This document shows, in pieces, positions 1-7,561 of a stretch of DNA of 24,773 nucleotides. The position numbers were made by a program, and so were the translations under genes. The stretch's first letter is position 1. Every line of letters starts with the position of its first letter. The DNA comes from Methanothrix sp. (GTDB lineage Archaea; Halobacteriota; Methanosarcinia; Methanotrichales; Methanotrichaceae), in the NCBI GenBank assembly GCA_028688175.1, contig JAQTYS010000002.1, positions 17,153 to 41,925 of the forward strand, in the 5' to 3' direction. Below the pieces are notes generated by a model. The model saw only the letters and a list, made by a program, of their open reading frames with translations. It was not told the origin of the DNA and made no database searches.

Positions 1-249
1 CGAGATGTACGTGGGAATGAATACCGTACAAGTATGAATGCGCTTGAGATTGATGTGCAAAGTGATGCACAAAACGAGACTGGTAAAGTCGACACACAGA
101 CAGAAAAAGCGGACGTCGAGAGGGACGGCACAGACGTTAAGAGAGATGACGCAGACGTTAAGACAGAAGAGAATAGCGAAAAATATTTGTCAGCCCTGCT
201 GATCACAATCGTATTATTGCTGTCAGCAGCATTCAGCAGATATCCTTGA
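1..249 (+). CDS. C-terminal part of an unrecognised charged, membrane-anchored ORF (5' end outside window)
   Basis: Not recognised. The frame is open from the first base of the window, so the ATG at position 34 may be internal. From that ATG it reads 71 residues. The first ~50 are rich in Asp, Glu, Lys and Thr and contain a loose repeat (ADVERDG, TDVKRDD, ADVKTEE), mirrored in DNA by recurring gacgtta/gacgtcga units. Residues ~51-67 are a hydrophobic stretch (YLSALLITIVLLLSAA) ending four residues before the stop, as in a C-terminal membrane anchor. The ORF runs toward the leftward ATPase gene and overlaps its 3' end by 17 bp. It may be real, or a chance frame; the repeat plus terminal hydrophobic segment makes me lean slightly toward real. 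Confidence 0.35.
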   Translation, partial: RDVRGNEYRTSMNALEIDVQSDAQNETGKVDTQTEKADVERDGTDVKRDDADVKTEENSEKYLSALLITIVLLLSAAFSRYP

Positions 250-958
250 TACTGTCGATTATCCTTCCCTTTTCCATGACCGCAATCCGGTCGCTCATAT
301 GTCTTACAACCTCCATATCGTGAGATATGAAGAGCATGGTCAGGCCAAACTCGCTCTTCAGATCCATCATGAGCCGTAGAATTTGGGCCTGTACTGAAAC
401 ATCCAGGGAGGCAGTAGGCTCATCTGCGACAATGAACTCTGGGTTTATGGCCAGGATTCTAGCCAGAACAACTCGCTGGTTCTGCCCGCCGCTGAGCTGG
501 TAGGGAAAACGGTTTAAATGCTCCGGGTTTAGGCCTACGATATCTATCAGCTCCAAGACCTTCCTTCTCCACTCATTGCGGCTTATATTTCCCCGCAGCC
601 CCAGCCGGAAGGGCTCAGCTATGCTTTCCCCAATGCGCATCCTGGGATCCAGAGAAGACTCCGGGTCTTGAAAAATCATCTGCATCCTGGGCCGGAGTGT
701 TCTCATCTCTCTTCGACTCAATTTGGTTATATCCGTCCCGTCGAAAAAAATATTGCCGGAGGTGGGCTCAATCAGCCTGAGAAGCAGGCGGCCCACTGTG
801 GTCTTTCCGCAGCCGCTCTCACCCACCAGGCCCAGGGTCTCGCCTCGCTCAATGTGAAATGATGCGCCATCTATGGCTTTTGTGTATTGCCGGTTGATAA
901 AGCCGGATGCATAGTGCTTCTTGAGGTCCAAAACCTCAATCAGGTGCATAAGAAGCAC
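233..958 (-). CDS. OppF/DppF/NikE-type ABC transporter ATP-binding subunit
   Basis: Cytoplasmic ATPase powering a peptide/nickel-family (PepT) importer. 241 residues with a complete ABC core: Walker A GESGCGKTT (46-54), Q-loop Gln97 in IFQDPESSLDP, signature LSGGQ (155-159), Walker B FIVADEPT (175-182), D-loop SLD, and H-loop His213. It ends abruptly after GRIIDSIKDIC. The related ATPase at 17859 continues about 15 residues further, and full OppF proteins carry an even longer C-terminal domain, so this one has lost its tail or is a minimal form. It starts inside the 3' end of ATPase D (19-bp overlap), which implies translational coupling. The nearest permeases without ATPases are at 5759 and 6690, its likely partners. 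An alternative start is the ATG three codons in (949). Confidence 0.93.
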   Translation of the reverse strand: MLLMHLIEVLDLKKHYASGFINRQYTKAIDGASFHIERGETLGLVGESGCGKTTVGRLLLRLIEPTSGNIFFDGTDITKLSRREMRTLRPRMQMIFQDPESSLDPRMRIGESIAEPFRLGLRGNISRNEWRRKVLELIDIVGLNPEHLNRFPYQLSGGQNQRVVLARILAINPEFIVADEPTASLDVSVQAQILRLMMDLKSEFGLTMLFISHDMEVVRHMSDRIAVMEKGRIIDSIKDIC

Positions 959-1875
959 CTCGCAAAGTTTCCCTTATTCATTTTTATCATAGGAGGATGC
1001 TCTTTCTTGCAGATGTCCATTGCCCTGGGACAACGGGGATGGAATCTGCAACCAAGAGGAGGATCGATGAGAGAGGGGCTGGACCCAGGTATGGGCTGCA
1101 GGCCTTGGGAAGGAAGGCAATGAACGAAGCCTTGCGTGTAGGGATGACAGGGATCTCTCAAGATGGCCCCAGCTGTTGCCACCTCCAAGAGTTCTCCCGC
1201 ATACATAACCGCAATGCGATCGCAGATATCTCCTGCCGCTGCCAGATCGTGGGTTATCATGAGCATGGATCGGTTGGCAGTCATATCTCGAATGAGCTTA
1301 ACGATCTCTGCCTTGGTCTTGGCATCAAGTCCTTTGGTGGGCTCATCGGCTATGACAAAAGATGGCTGTCCGGCCAGTCCCATGGCAATCATGACTCTCT
1401 CTTTCATGCCTCCGGAAAGCTCGTGCGGATATTGGTCCGCCCTCATTCTTGCCTCCGGAATCATTGTTGCGGCCAGCATTTCCACTGCTTTGGCTTTTGC
1501 CTGCTCTTTGTCAAGGCCCATATGCAACCGGAGCACCTCCGCAATCTGATCTCCTACCTTTAGCACTGGATTGAGGGAGGTGGTGGGATTTTGCAAAATC
1601 ATGGCGATCTCCCTTCCCCGCAAGAGTCTCATCTCCTCCGAATTAAGGTCAAGCAGATTTTTTCCTTTGTAGATTATTCGACCCATTATCCTGGTGGAGG
1701 GCAAGAGCAGACGAATTATGGACATGCCAAGTACCGTCTTTCCGCAGCCCGTCTCGCCGATCAGACCCAATTTTTCGTTGCTCTCAATTTGCAAATCGAC
1801 CTCATCCACGGCTTTCACCAGCCCGTCAGGAGAGGGAAAATAGGTCCTAAGGTTAATTATATCGAGCATAGCCAT
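940..1875 (-). CDS. OppD/DppD/NikD-type ABC transporter ATP-binding subunit
   Basis: Partner ATPase of the OppF-type subunit. 311 residues: Walker A GETGCGKT (40-47), Q-loop Gln95 in LQNPTTSLNP, signature LSGGM (153-157), Walker B VIADEPT (174-180), H-loop His209. The C-terminal ~70 residues are the oligopeptide/dipeptide-transporter extension: HPYTQGF near 244, LPSQGLQPIPG, then a cysteine cluster (Cys276, Cys282, Cys289, Cys307) with the CRFHPRCP pattern. Cysteines at these places can hold an iron-sulfur cluster in some family members; that is family knowledge, not shown here. It follows the MFS gene in the same direction after 100 bp. A TATA-like box 24 bp upstream of the ATG suggests it can also be transcribed on its own, almost leaderless. 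No clear ribosome site precedes the ATG. Confidence 0.95.
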   Translation of the reverse strand: MAMLDIINLRTYFPSPDGLVKAVDEVDLQIESNEKLGLIGETGCGKTVLGMSIIRLLLPSTRIMGRIIYKGKNLLDLNSEEMRLLRGREIAMILQNPTTSLNPVLKVGDQIAEVLRLHMGLDKEQAKAKAVEMLAATMIPEARMRADQYPHELSGGMKERVMIAMGLAGQPSFVIADEPTKGLDAKTKAEIVKLIRDMTANRSMLMITHDLAAAGDICDRIAVMYAGELLEVATAGAILRDPCHPYTQGFVHCLPSQGLQPIPGSSPSLIDPPLGCRFHPRCPRAMDICKKEHPPMIKMNKGNFARCFLCT

Positions 1876-1897
1876 TAGTAGGCCAATTAGAGTCCAT

Positions 1898-1906
1898 AAT
1901 ATTAAA
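1898..1906 (-). promoter_or_regulatory. Candidate TATA box of the leftward ATPase pair
   Basis: On the minus strand the sequence reads TTTAATAT about 24-31 bp before the ATG at 1875. That is the usual archaeal TATA-to-start distance, so a leaderless or near-leaderless transcript would result. This fits the missing ribosome site upstream of that ATG. The call rests on position and composition only. Confidence 0.4.
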
Positions 1907-1975
1907 GATTACTACTAATTACAAGATATTGCATACCACAAGAACTAATTTCAAGCCGCCGATTAATTATGATAA

Positions 1976-3241
1976 TTAGGATGATATATTTGCACACCCT
2001 ACTTTTTCAATCTTGTTAAAGAATACAAAATATAAAACCGCCGTTAGCGCATAGAAAATGGCTGTGACCAAAAACGGCATGCTGATTTTTTCTTCTGCCA
2101 TCATCAGCCCTCCTGCATATGTTCCTATCCCTACGAAAGTATAGCAAGCCATCCACATTACGCTATTTATTATCGATCTCTCCTCTGCGCTGACTATTTC
2201 CAGCTTGAAGCTGTTCAAGATAGGATTTGCCATATTCATGAGCGTATATCGCATGATATATCCGAATGCTGCAACAGTAAGGCTGGATGAGAAAGTGAAT
2301 ATCAGAAGGAATGGTATGGATAATATCTGTACCGCGGATGCCAATCTGATCTTGCCCAGCTTTTCCGTGAGCATAGGCACAAAGAAGTATCCTGCCATCA
2401 TAACCAGTTGCGATAGAGAGAATATCATGCCGATCTGGTTTGCACTTGCGCCTAGCATAATGTCGAAATATACATTGAAATAGGGCAGGGACGTGCCCCA
2501 TCCTATGCCAAAGAGACAGTAAAATAAGAACATCCTTCGAACGGTCTTCGACCTGCATATGGATTTGTAGATTCGAAATCGTTCTGACATGCCAACTTTT
2601 TTCAGTGAGTTTTTCTCTTCAATGTATGCCAGGGGTAGCAGCGAGATGATTGTCGCGGCTAATGATACATAGAGGGTCAATCGATATGCAATAGATCCAC
2701 CCGCTCCAAGAATAGACAATTCTGGCGATAAATTTGAAAGAATAGAAGGCAAAAATCCGCCAATCATATTGCCTGACAGCGTCGAAAAGGTATAGATGAT
2801 ATAATACATGGAAAAAAGATGCATTCGTTCATATGAGGTGGAATTCTCTAACAGAAATGTTGCTCCTGTGACGAGGCTCAGGGCAGATGCCATCCCATAT
2901 GCAATGCTGAAAACGACCAATAGCTCCTTTGATGCGGTATTATAGAGAAAGAGGAGCGAAAGAGTGAGGAGCGAGGATGAAAGCAATAATGTATTTTTCC
3001 GTCCCAAGCGATCACATATAAAGGCGGCAGGTATTGCGAACAACCCAATGGAGACGGAGGAAAGAGACAGTATCAGCCCTAAGAAGTCCTCCCGCAAGCC
3101 AAGGCTTAAGATATACAAATTAAAGATAACACCGTAGATTCCAACGTTTAAGATCGTCAGGAAAACGAAAAGCAAATAACGTCGCGCATTGGGGCTGAAG
3201 CTATTTAGCCGGGCAATATAGCAGCTAGATGGCGCATACAT
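1976..3241 (-). CDS. MFS transporter, 12 membrane segments
   Basis: Integral membrane permease of the major facilitator superfamily. I place the start at the ATG at 3241 (MYAPSS..., 421 residues), because a strong AGGAGGT ribosome site lies at 3245-3251, four bases upstream; the ATG eleven codons earlier at 3274 has no such site. Hydrophobic segments occur along the whole length. The diagnostic loop 2-3 motif A is present as FICDRLGRKN. A large polar loop containing EEKNSLKKVGMSERFRIYK separates the two six-helix halves, as expected. It is divergent from the SBP-methyltransferase-permease unit and followed on the same strand by the ATPase pair. Placement with an importer and a methyltransferase suggests a role in the same substrate pathway, possibly export; the direction and substrate are inferred, not seen. 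Confidence 0.92.
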   Translation of the reverse strand: MYAPSSCYIARLNSFSPNARRYLLFVFLTILNVGIYGVIFNLYILSLGLREDFLGLILSLSSVSIGLFAIPAAFICDRLGRKNTLLLSSSLLTLSLLFLYNTASKELLVVFSIAYGMASALSLVTGATFLLENSTSYERMHLFSMYYIIYTFSTLSGNMIGGFLPSILSNLSPELSILGAGGSIAYRLTLYVSLAATIISLLPLAYIEEKNSLKKVGMSERFRIYKSICRSKTVRRMFLFYCLFGIGWGTSLPYFNVYFDIMLGASANQIGMIFSLSQLVMMAGYFFVPMLTEKLGKIRLASAVQILSIPFLLIFTFSSSLTVAAFGYIMRYTLMNMANPILNSFKLEIVSAEERSIINSVMWMACYTFVGIGTYAGGLMMAEEKISMPFLVTAIFYALTAVLYFVFFNKIEKVGCANISS

Positions 3242-3268
3242 ATTACCTCCTGTGTTACCTTTCCGGTT

Positions 3269-3301
3269 ATTCATGCATCATTCCTGCATCATTCATGCAA
3301 A
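3269..3301. repeat. Three tandem 11-bp repeats in a divergent promoter (candidate operator)
   Basis: Three direct copies with 11-bp periodicity: ATTCATGCATC (3269-3279), ATTCCTGCATC (3280-3290), ATTCATGCAAA (3291-3301). One repeat per DNA helical turn is typical of cooperative regulator binding. Parts are also dyad-symmetric (TGCAT-cattc-ATGCA, 3285-3299). The array lies between the divergent MFS and SBP genes, directly upstream of the shared AAATATTT box, so a bound protein could control both units. I found no further copies upstream of the other operons by eye. Confidence 0.6.
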
Positions 3302-3303
3302 CG

Positions 3304-3312
3304 AAATATTTA
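3304..3312 (+). promoter_or_regulatory. TATA-type box of the SBP-methyltransferase operon
   Basis: AAATATTTA lies 40-48 bp before the ATG at 3352, predicting a transcript start near 3335 and a leader of about 15-20 nt holding a GGTG ribosome site. Because AAATATTT is self-complementary it could also serve the divergent MFS gene (start 3241). It touches the 11-bp repeat array on its upstream side. Confidence 0.5.
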
Positions 3313-3351
3313 TCACTATGTATCAGTTATTACATAATTGGTGTGCTAAAT

Positions 3352-4908
3352 ATGTTACGTATTAAAAGAACTTATGAGATATTGATGATATCCTTAACAA
3401 TATTATCATTAATAGCACCAGCTCTTGCTGATTCGACATCCGATGGCAAAATTCTGAATGCAGATTTGATCTTCGGACCGGACGAAAATTTGGACCCAGC
3501 CTACAAATACACAGGTTGGTACATGCATGAAGCCGGAATATATGAGACTCTCTTTTCATTGGACGAGAATATGAATCTCGTGCCAACCCTGGCAACCGGC
3601 TTTGATCAGATCAGCGATACGGAGTACAAGATCCATTTGAGAACCGATGCAGTATTCCACGACGGCACCCCTCTTAATGCCGATGCTGTGGAATACTCTT
3701 TGCAGAGAGTCATGGATTCATCCAATTCCAGGCATGGCGAGTTTGGTTTTATAGATTCGGTCAAAGCAACTGATGAAAACACAATAACCATCAAAACCAA
3801 ACAGCCTCATTCACCAACTATTGCCTCACTGGTAGATCCGCTGGTCTGCATAGTCAAACCTGACGTAGACCTGAACACAACCCCTGTAGGCACCGGCCCC
3901 TTCAAATTCGATTCCTTTGAAAAAGACGTCAAGCTGACCGTCGTGAGAAATGATGAATATTGGGGTGAGAAGCCGAAGCTTGATGGAGCTGTTCTCTTCT
4001 TTGTCAGCGATCCAATGACAAGGGCCATGCAACTGGAAGGCGGAGATGTGGATATTACTCTGGGCATTCCCCAAACCGAGGTACAAAATTTAAAAAGCCA
4101 ATCAGATCTGGAGGTGCTCAGCGAGGTGACACTTCGCGAAAATTTAATTTATATTAATATGAAAAAAGTGCCCTTTGATAACCTCCTGGTTCGTCAGGCC
4201 ATAAACCATGCTATCGACCGTCAGGAGATAGTGGATACCGCCTTGGAAGGTGTGGGCGGCATTCCTGCCGTCGGACCATTATCATCCAGCGATAAATGGT
4301 CAGCCAATGAAGATCTCAAGCCTTACGAATTCGATCCCTCAAAGGCCAAGGAGCTTCTTAAGCAGGCCGGCATAACCGATGCCGATGGAGACGGTTGGCT
4401 GGACTTTCAGGAAAAGCCCTTTGAAATCACCATAAAGACCTATTCCTCCCGAGCTGAGAACAAGCCTTCTGCAGAGGTCGTGGCCGCTCAGTTAGCGAAG
4501 ATTGGTATCAAGTCCCGTGTGGAGATCGTGGAGTCTGGTGCATTTAGCAGCGACCTGGCCAAGGGTGACTACGATCTGGGATTGGGCTCCTTCAATACGG
4601 GAACGACTGGTGACCCGGACTACACTCTCTCCAAGCATTTCGAGTCCACCGGATCAGAGGCCAAGAAGACCGGCTACTCCAATGCGGATGTTGATAAATG
4701 GCTGCAGGAGGCCAGGGCCACATCTGACCAGGGCGAAAGGATGGAGTACTACAAAAAGGTCCAAGAGCAGGTGCTAAAAGATTCGCCAGAGGTCATCCTC
4801 TTCTATCTGAATGTTCTGGTAGGCCATAGCAAGAAGGTCAATGGCTTTGTCATGTATCCGTCCAGCGAAATCAACTTCCTGACGCCAAAGCTATCCCTGG
4901 AGGACTAA
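3352..4908 (+). CDS. Peptide/nickel-type ABC solute-binding protein (SBP_bac_5 family)
   Basis: Extracytoplasmic binding protein of an Opp/Nik-type importer. The ATG at 3352 (518 residues) is preferred: it has a GGTG ribosome site just upstream and opens with a signal peptide (KR-rich start, hydrophobic core, cut after APALA). An in-frame ATG exists further upstream at 3229, but it would put a non-signal stretch in front and lie beyond the promoter. Family landmarks: YETLFSLDENMNLVPTLAT, FHDGTPLNADAVEYSLQR, TTPVGTGPFKFDSF, NDEYWGEKPKLDG and VRQAINHAIDRQEIV. Around residue 343 an EF-hand-like loop (DADGDGWLD) may bind calcium. No lipobox cysteine, so membrane attachment is unclear. First gene of a four-gene operon. 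It differs from the other four SBPs in lacking the YYYVPKLL region they share, so its ligand is probably different. Nickel, a metal chelate or a peptide are possible. Confidence 0.93.
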   Translation: MLRIKRTYEILMISLTILSLIAPALADSTSDGKILNADLIFGPDENLDPAYKYTGWYMHEAGIYETLFSLDENMNLVPTLATGFDQISDTEYKIHLRTDAVFHDGTPLNADAVEYSLQRVMDSSNSRHGEFGFIDSVKATDENTITIKTKQPHSPTIASLVDPLVCIVKPDVDLNTTPVGTGPFKFDSFEKDVKLTVVRNDEYWGEKPKLDGAVLFFVSDPMTRAMQLEGGDVDITLGIPQTEVQNLKSQSDLEVLSEVTLRENLIYINMKKVPFDNLLVRQAINHAIDRQEIVDTALEGVGGIPAVGPLSSSDKWSANEDLKPYEFDPSKAKELLKQAGITDADGDGWLDFQEKPFEITIKTYSSRAENKPSAEVVAAQLAKIGIKSRVEIVESGAFSSDLAKGDYDLGLGSFNTGTTGDPDYTLSKHFESTGSEAKKTGYSNADVDKWLQEARATSDQGERMEYYKKVQEQVLKDSPEVILFYLNVLVGHSKKVNGFVMYPSSEINFLTPKLSLED

Positions 4909-4920
4909 AATCTGCCACCA

Positions 4921-5733
4921 ATGGAGAGCAAAGCAGCCCGCAATGAGATTGCGCCTGGTGGGATGGCCCGCCATCCCAAAGAAGTCATTGCGCAATACTG
5001 GGATCTTCGCAGCCACAGCTACGCCAAGGGCGTTACTGCCAGCAGGAAGGAGGAGAGAGAGGTCTGGAAGAGATGCCTGGCGCCCAACACAGCAGACCTG
5101 GATATCCGCAGGGCTTTGGATGTAGGCGCTGGTGCGGGCTTTCTCTCCTTTGTTTTGAATGATATGGGCATTGATGTGACCGGCATGGATCTATCCCGCG
5201 GCATGCTCTCCCAGGCCAGAGAAGCCGCATGCCATCATAAATTAGATCTCGACTTCTGTCAGGGGGATGCAGAGTCTCTGCCCTTTCAATCCTCCTCCTT
5301 CGATCTGGTAGTAAGCAGGCATCTCCTCTGGACCCTGCCCGATCCCTCCCGGGCTCTGGACGAATGGATGCGCATCTTAAGGCCGGGAGGAAGAATCCTG
5401 GCCATTGACGGAAACTGGTTTGATCCATCTGCCAAGAAGAAGGTGGCAAGGAAGGTCTCAGCTCTTCTAACCAGTCTATCCATTGATCGCAACCCAGTAC
5501 CATTCCAAAAGTTCTACCAGCCAATAGAAAAGCACCTGCCGCTCTATCAGGCCACCAGACCGGATCGATGTCAGGCACTGTTTGAGGCCGCGGGGCTGGA
5601 AGGCGTCGCCTTTGATCGCCTGTCGGAAGTCAATCGCTTTTATAAAAGATATGCAAATCTGTCTTTTCGTCTGGCCAATGCCGATGCAGTATTTCTGGTG
5701 AAGGGCGAAAAGGGCGCAAGACCGCTTAGATGA
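4921..5733 (+). CDS. Class I SAM-dependent methyltransferase (Methyltransf_11 type)
   Basis: Cytoplasmic enzyme predicted to transfer a methyl group from S-adenosylmethionine to an unknown acceptor. 270 residues with a Rossmann-type SAM site: motif I LDVGAGAGFLS (66-76), acidic Asp90 after strand 2 (VTGMDLS), GDAESLPF (115-122), and LRPGGRILAID (153-163). Preceding these is YWDLRSHSYAKGV (27-39), common in this family. It sits 12 bp after the binding-protein gene and 25 bp before permease B, so it is co-transcribed with an importer. The ATG at 4921 has only a distant GGAGG (4899-4903, inside the SBP gene); an ATG at 4963 (MARHPKEV) preceded by GGTGGG is an alternative. A methyltransferase inside an importer operon suggests that the imported ligand, or a chelator paired with it, is methylated; this is inference. 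Confidence 0.9.
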   Translation: MESKAARNEIAPGGMARHPKEVIAQYWDLRSHSYAKGVTASRKEEREVWKRCLAPNTADLDIRRALDVGAGAGFLSFVLNDMGIDVTGMDLSRGMLSQAREAACHHKLDLDFCQGDAESLPFQSSSFDLVVSRHLLWTLPDPSRALDEWMRILRPGGRILAIDGNWFDPSAKKKVARKVSALLTSLSIDRNPVPFQKFYQPIEKHLPLYQATRPDRCQALFEAAGLEGVAFDRLSEVNRFYKRYANLSFRLANADAVFLVKGEKGARPLR

Positions 5734-5758
5734 GTGACCAGGAAGGATAGACGGAAAA

Positions 5759-6706
5759 ATGCTGTTATTCCTCGCAAAAAGGCTCTTTCTCTTGATGCCG
5801 ATCTTGCTTCTCGTTTCCATAATCGCGTTCTCATTATTTTATCTCTCACCAGGAGATCCGGCCGAGATTTTGCTCACCGGACCACAGGGTCCTCCTGATC
5901 CTGCTACGGTCTTGGAGTTTAGGGAGAGGGAGGGATTTAATGATCCGGCTGCCGTTTTATATCTGCGCTGGCTCTCCAAGGTCGTACAGGGTGACCTGGG
6001 TTACTCTTATGTCTCCGGTGGGAAGGTTTTAGATGCCGTATTAAGTAGCTTCCATCCGACCTTGCGACTGGCTCTCATCAGCCTGATGATATCGTTAATA
6101 ATATCGTTTCCCCTGGGAATTCTCTCCGCGGTCAAGCAAGGATCAGTCATCGACGGCCTGGGGATGACTATATCCCTGCTGGGCGTATCGGTTCCCAACT
6201 TCTGGCTGGCCTATCTGCTTATCATCCTCTTCGCTCTTAAGCTGGATATCCTACCTGTTGCCGGATACGGACAGGAGGGTGATGTAGAGCACCTGATCCT
6301 GCCGGCTATCACGTTGGGCATTTCGGCTGCGGCCGTTACCAGCAGAATGATACGCAGCAGCATGCTGGAGGCTTTAGAGCAGGATTATATTACCGCGGCT
6401 CGGGCCAGGGGTCTATCGGAGAGAATGGTGGTGCTCAGACATGCTCTCAGAAATGCCCTCTTGCCTGTGATCACCGTAGTGAGTTTGAACTTCACCTATC
6501 TGCTCAACGGCTCTGCTGTGGTGGAGACGGTTTTCGCCTGGCCGGGCATCGGCAATCTCATGACCCGTTCTATCTTCAGCAGGGACTACCCGGTGATACT
6601 GGGATGTATGCTTTTTCTGGCAATGCTGACCTTGGCCCTTAATTTTCTGACAGACATCTGTTACTATTATCTAAATCCGAGGCTGCGGCATGTTGCAGGG
6701 AATTGA
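5759..6706 (+). CDS. ABC transporter permease, OppB/DppB/NikB family
   Basis: Membrane channel subunit. 315 residues with about six hydrophobic segments, beginning AKRLFLLMPILLLVSIIAF and the FYLSPGDPAE motif typical of OppB-type permeases. The cytoplasmic EAA coupling loop, which docks on the ATPase, is clear around residues 204-238 (EALEQDYITAARARGLSERM). The end NFLTDICYYYLNPRLR is standard. GGAAGGA about 10-15 bases before the ATG is a plausible ribosome site. Its stop lies 17 bp inside permease C, indicating coupled translation. No ATPase gene follows; the leftward D/F pair at 233-1875 is the likely energy source. Confidence 0.95.
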   Translation: MLLFLAKRLFLLMPILLLVSIIAFSLFYLSPGDPAEILLTGPQGPPDPATVLEFREREGFNDPAAVLYLRWLSKVVQGDLGYSYVSGGKVLDAVLSSFHPTLRLALISLMISLIISFPLGILSAVKQGSVIDGLGMTISLLGVSVPNFWLAYLLIILFALKLDILPVAGYGQEGDVEHLILPAITLGISAAAVTSRMIRSSMLEALEQDYITAARARGLSERMVVLRHALRNALLPVITVVSLNFTYLLNGSAVVETVFAWPGIGNLMTRSIFSRDYPVILGCMLFLAMLTLALNFLTDICYYYLNPRLRHVAGN

Positions 6707-7517
6707 TCCAGGATTTCGGCTTTCCATCTTCATCATAGCAGCCCTGTTTCTGCTCGCGATCACAGCCGCATGGATTGCACCACATGATCCCGAAAATGCC
6801 CAGCCGCAACTGAGGCTTAAGGATCCTGGTGGGGAATATCCCCTGGGCACAGACCATCTGGGCCGCTGCATATTCAGCCGTGTGGTCTTCGGAATCAGAA
6901 TATCTCTTTTTATCGGACTTGTCGTGGTGCTCCTCTCTGCCTTGATCGGCACAATCCTGGGAGGCGCGGCAGGATACTTTGGCGGCGTTCTGGATGAGAC
7001 GATCATGCGCGTGGTTGATGCCTTCCTCTCCTTTCCCAGCATTTTCCTGGCTCTGGCAGTGATAGGTTTTCTGGGATCCGGCCTATCCAATCTGATGCTC
7101 TCCATAATTTTGGTTGAATGGACCGGTTACGCCCGTCTGGTGAGAAGCGAGGTCCTATCGCTCCAGGGAAGAGAATTTTTAGAGGCGGCCAAGAGTCTTG
7201 GGGCATCAGATCTCTACATCATGAGCCGACATATTCTGCCCAATATACTTCCGTCTGTCCTGGTCATGGCCACATTGAGCGTAGGCTATGCTATTTTGGG
7301 TGCGGCCTCGTTGAGCTTTCTCGGCCTTGGTGTTCAGCCGCCCACTCCGGAATGGGGATCGATGATGAATGATGCCCGGCCTTTCATCCGATCTCATCCA
7401 CTGATGATGGTCTTTCCAGGAACTGCCATAACCGTTACAGTATTGGCTTTTCATTTGCTAGGTGACGGGATAAGAGAGAAGCTGAACCCTCGATCTGAAG
7501 TTGATAAACAGCAATAA
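6690..7517 (+). CDS. ABC transporter permease, OppC/DppC/NikC family
   Basis: Second channel subunit. 275 residues. It opens with one membrane helix and the family motif YPLGTDHLGRCIFSRVVFG (about 50-68). The EAA loop is at ~162-190 (EFLEAAKSLGASDLYIMSRH). The C-terminal region SLSFLGLGVQPPTPEWGSMM, then RPFIRSHPLMMVFPG, is the classical NikC/DppC form. This differs clearly from the two other C permeases in the window (DPLNISWGEMIHFAF and MWWWYLPPG), so the 3352-7517 operon belongs to a separate subfamily. Overlaps permease B by 17 bp. Last gene of the operon; the ~40 bp after it carry AT-rich sequence but no clear hairpin. Confidence 0.95.
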   Translation: MLQGIDPGFRLSIFIIAALFLLAITAAWIAPHDPENAQPQLRLKDPGGEYPLGTDHLGRCIFSRVVFGIRISLFIGLVVVLLSALIGTILGGAAGYFGGVLDETIMRVVDAFLSFPSIFLALAVIGFLGSGLSNLMLSIILVEWTGYARLVRSEVLSLQGREFLEAAKSLGASDLYIMSRHILPNILPSVLVMATLSVGYAILGAASLSFLGLGVQPPTPEWGSMMNDARPFIRSHPLMMVFPGTAITVTVLAFHLLGDGIREKLNPRSEVDKQQ

Positions 7518-7561
7518 TTCCAATTCCAATAAAAAAGTCTATGTTTCGTTCCGGACATTCG

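Noticed and set aside
997..1563. Long plus-strand ORF opposite ATPase D
   Set aside because: Antisense shadow of a strongly supported ATPase with all catalytic motifs on the minus strand.
3229..3351. N-terminal extension of the first SBP
   Set aside because: It would begin upstream of the TATA box and operator and put a non-signal segment before a normal signal peptide.
5033..5578. 181-codon minus-strand ORF opposite the methyltransferase
   Set aside because: The plus strand carries clear SAM-binding motifs; the minus frame is rich in Trp, Arg, Pro and Cys, as antisense frames of GC-rich genes are.
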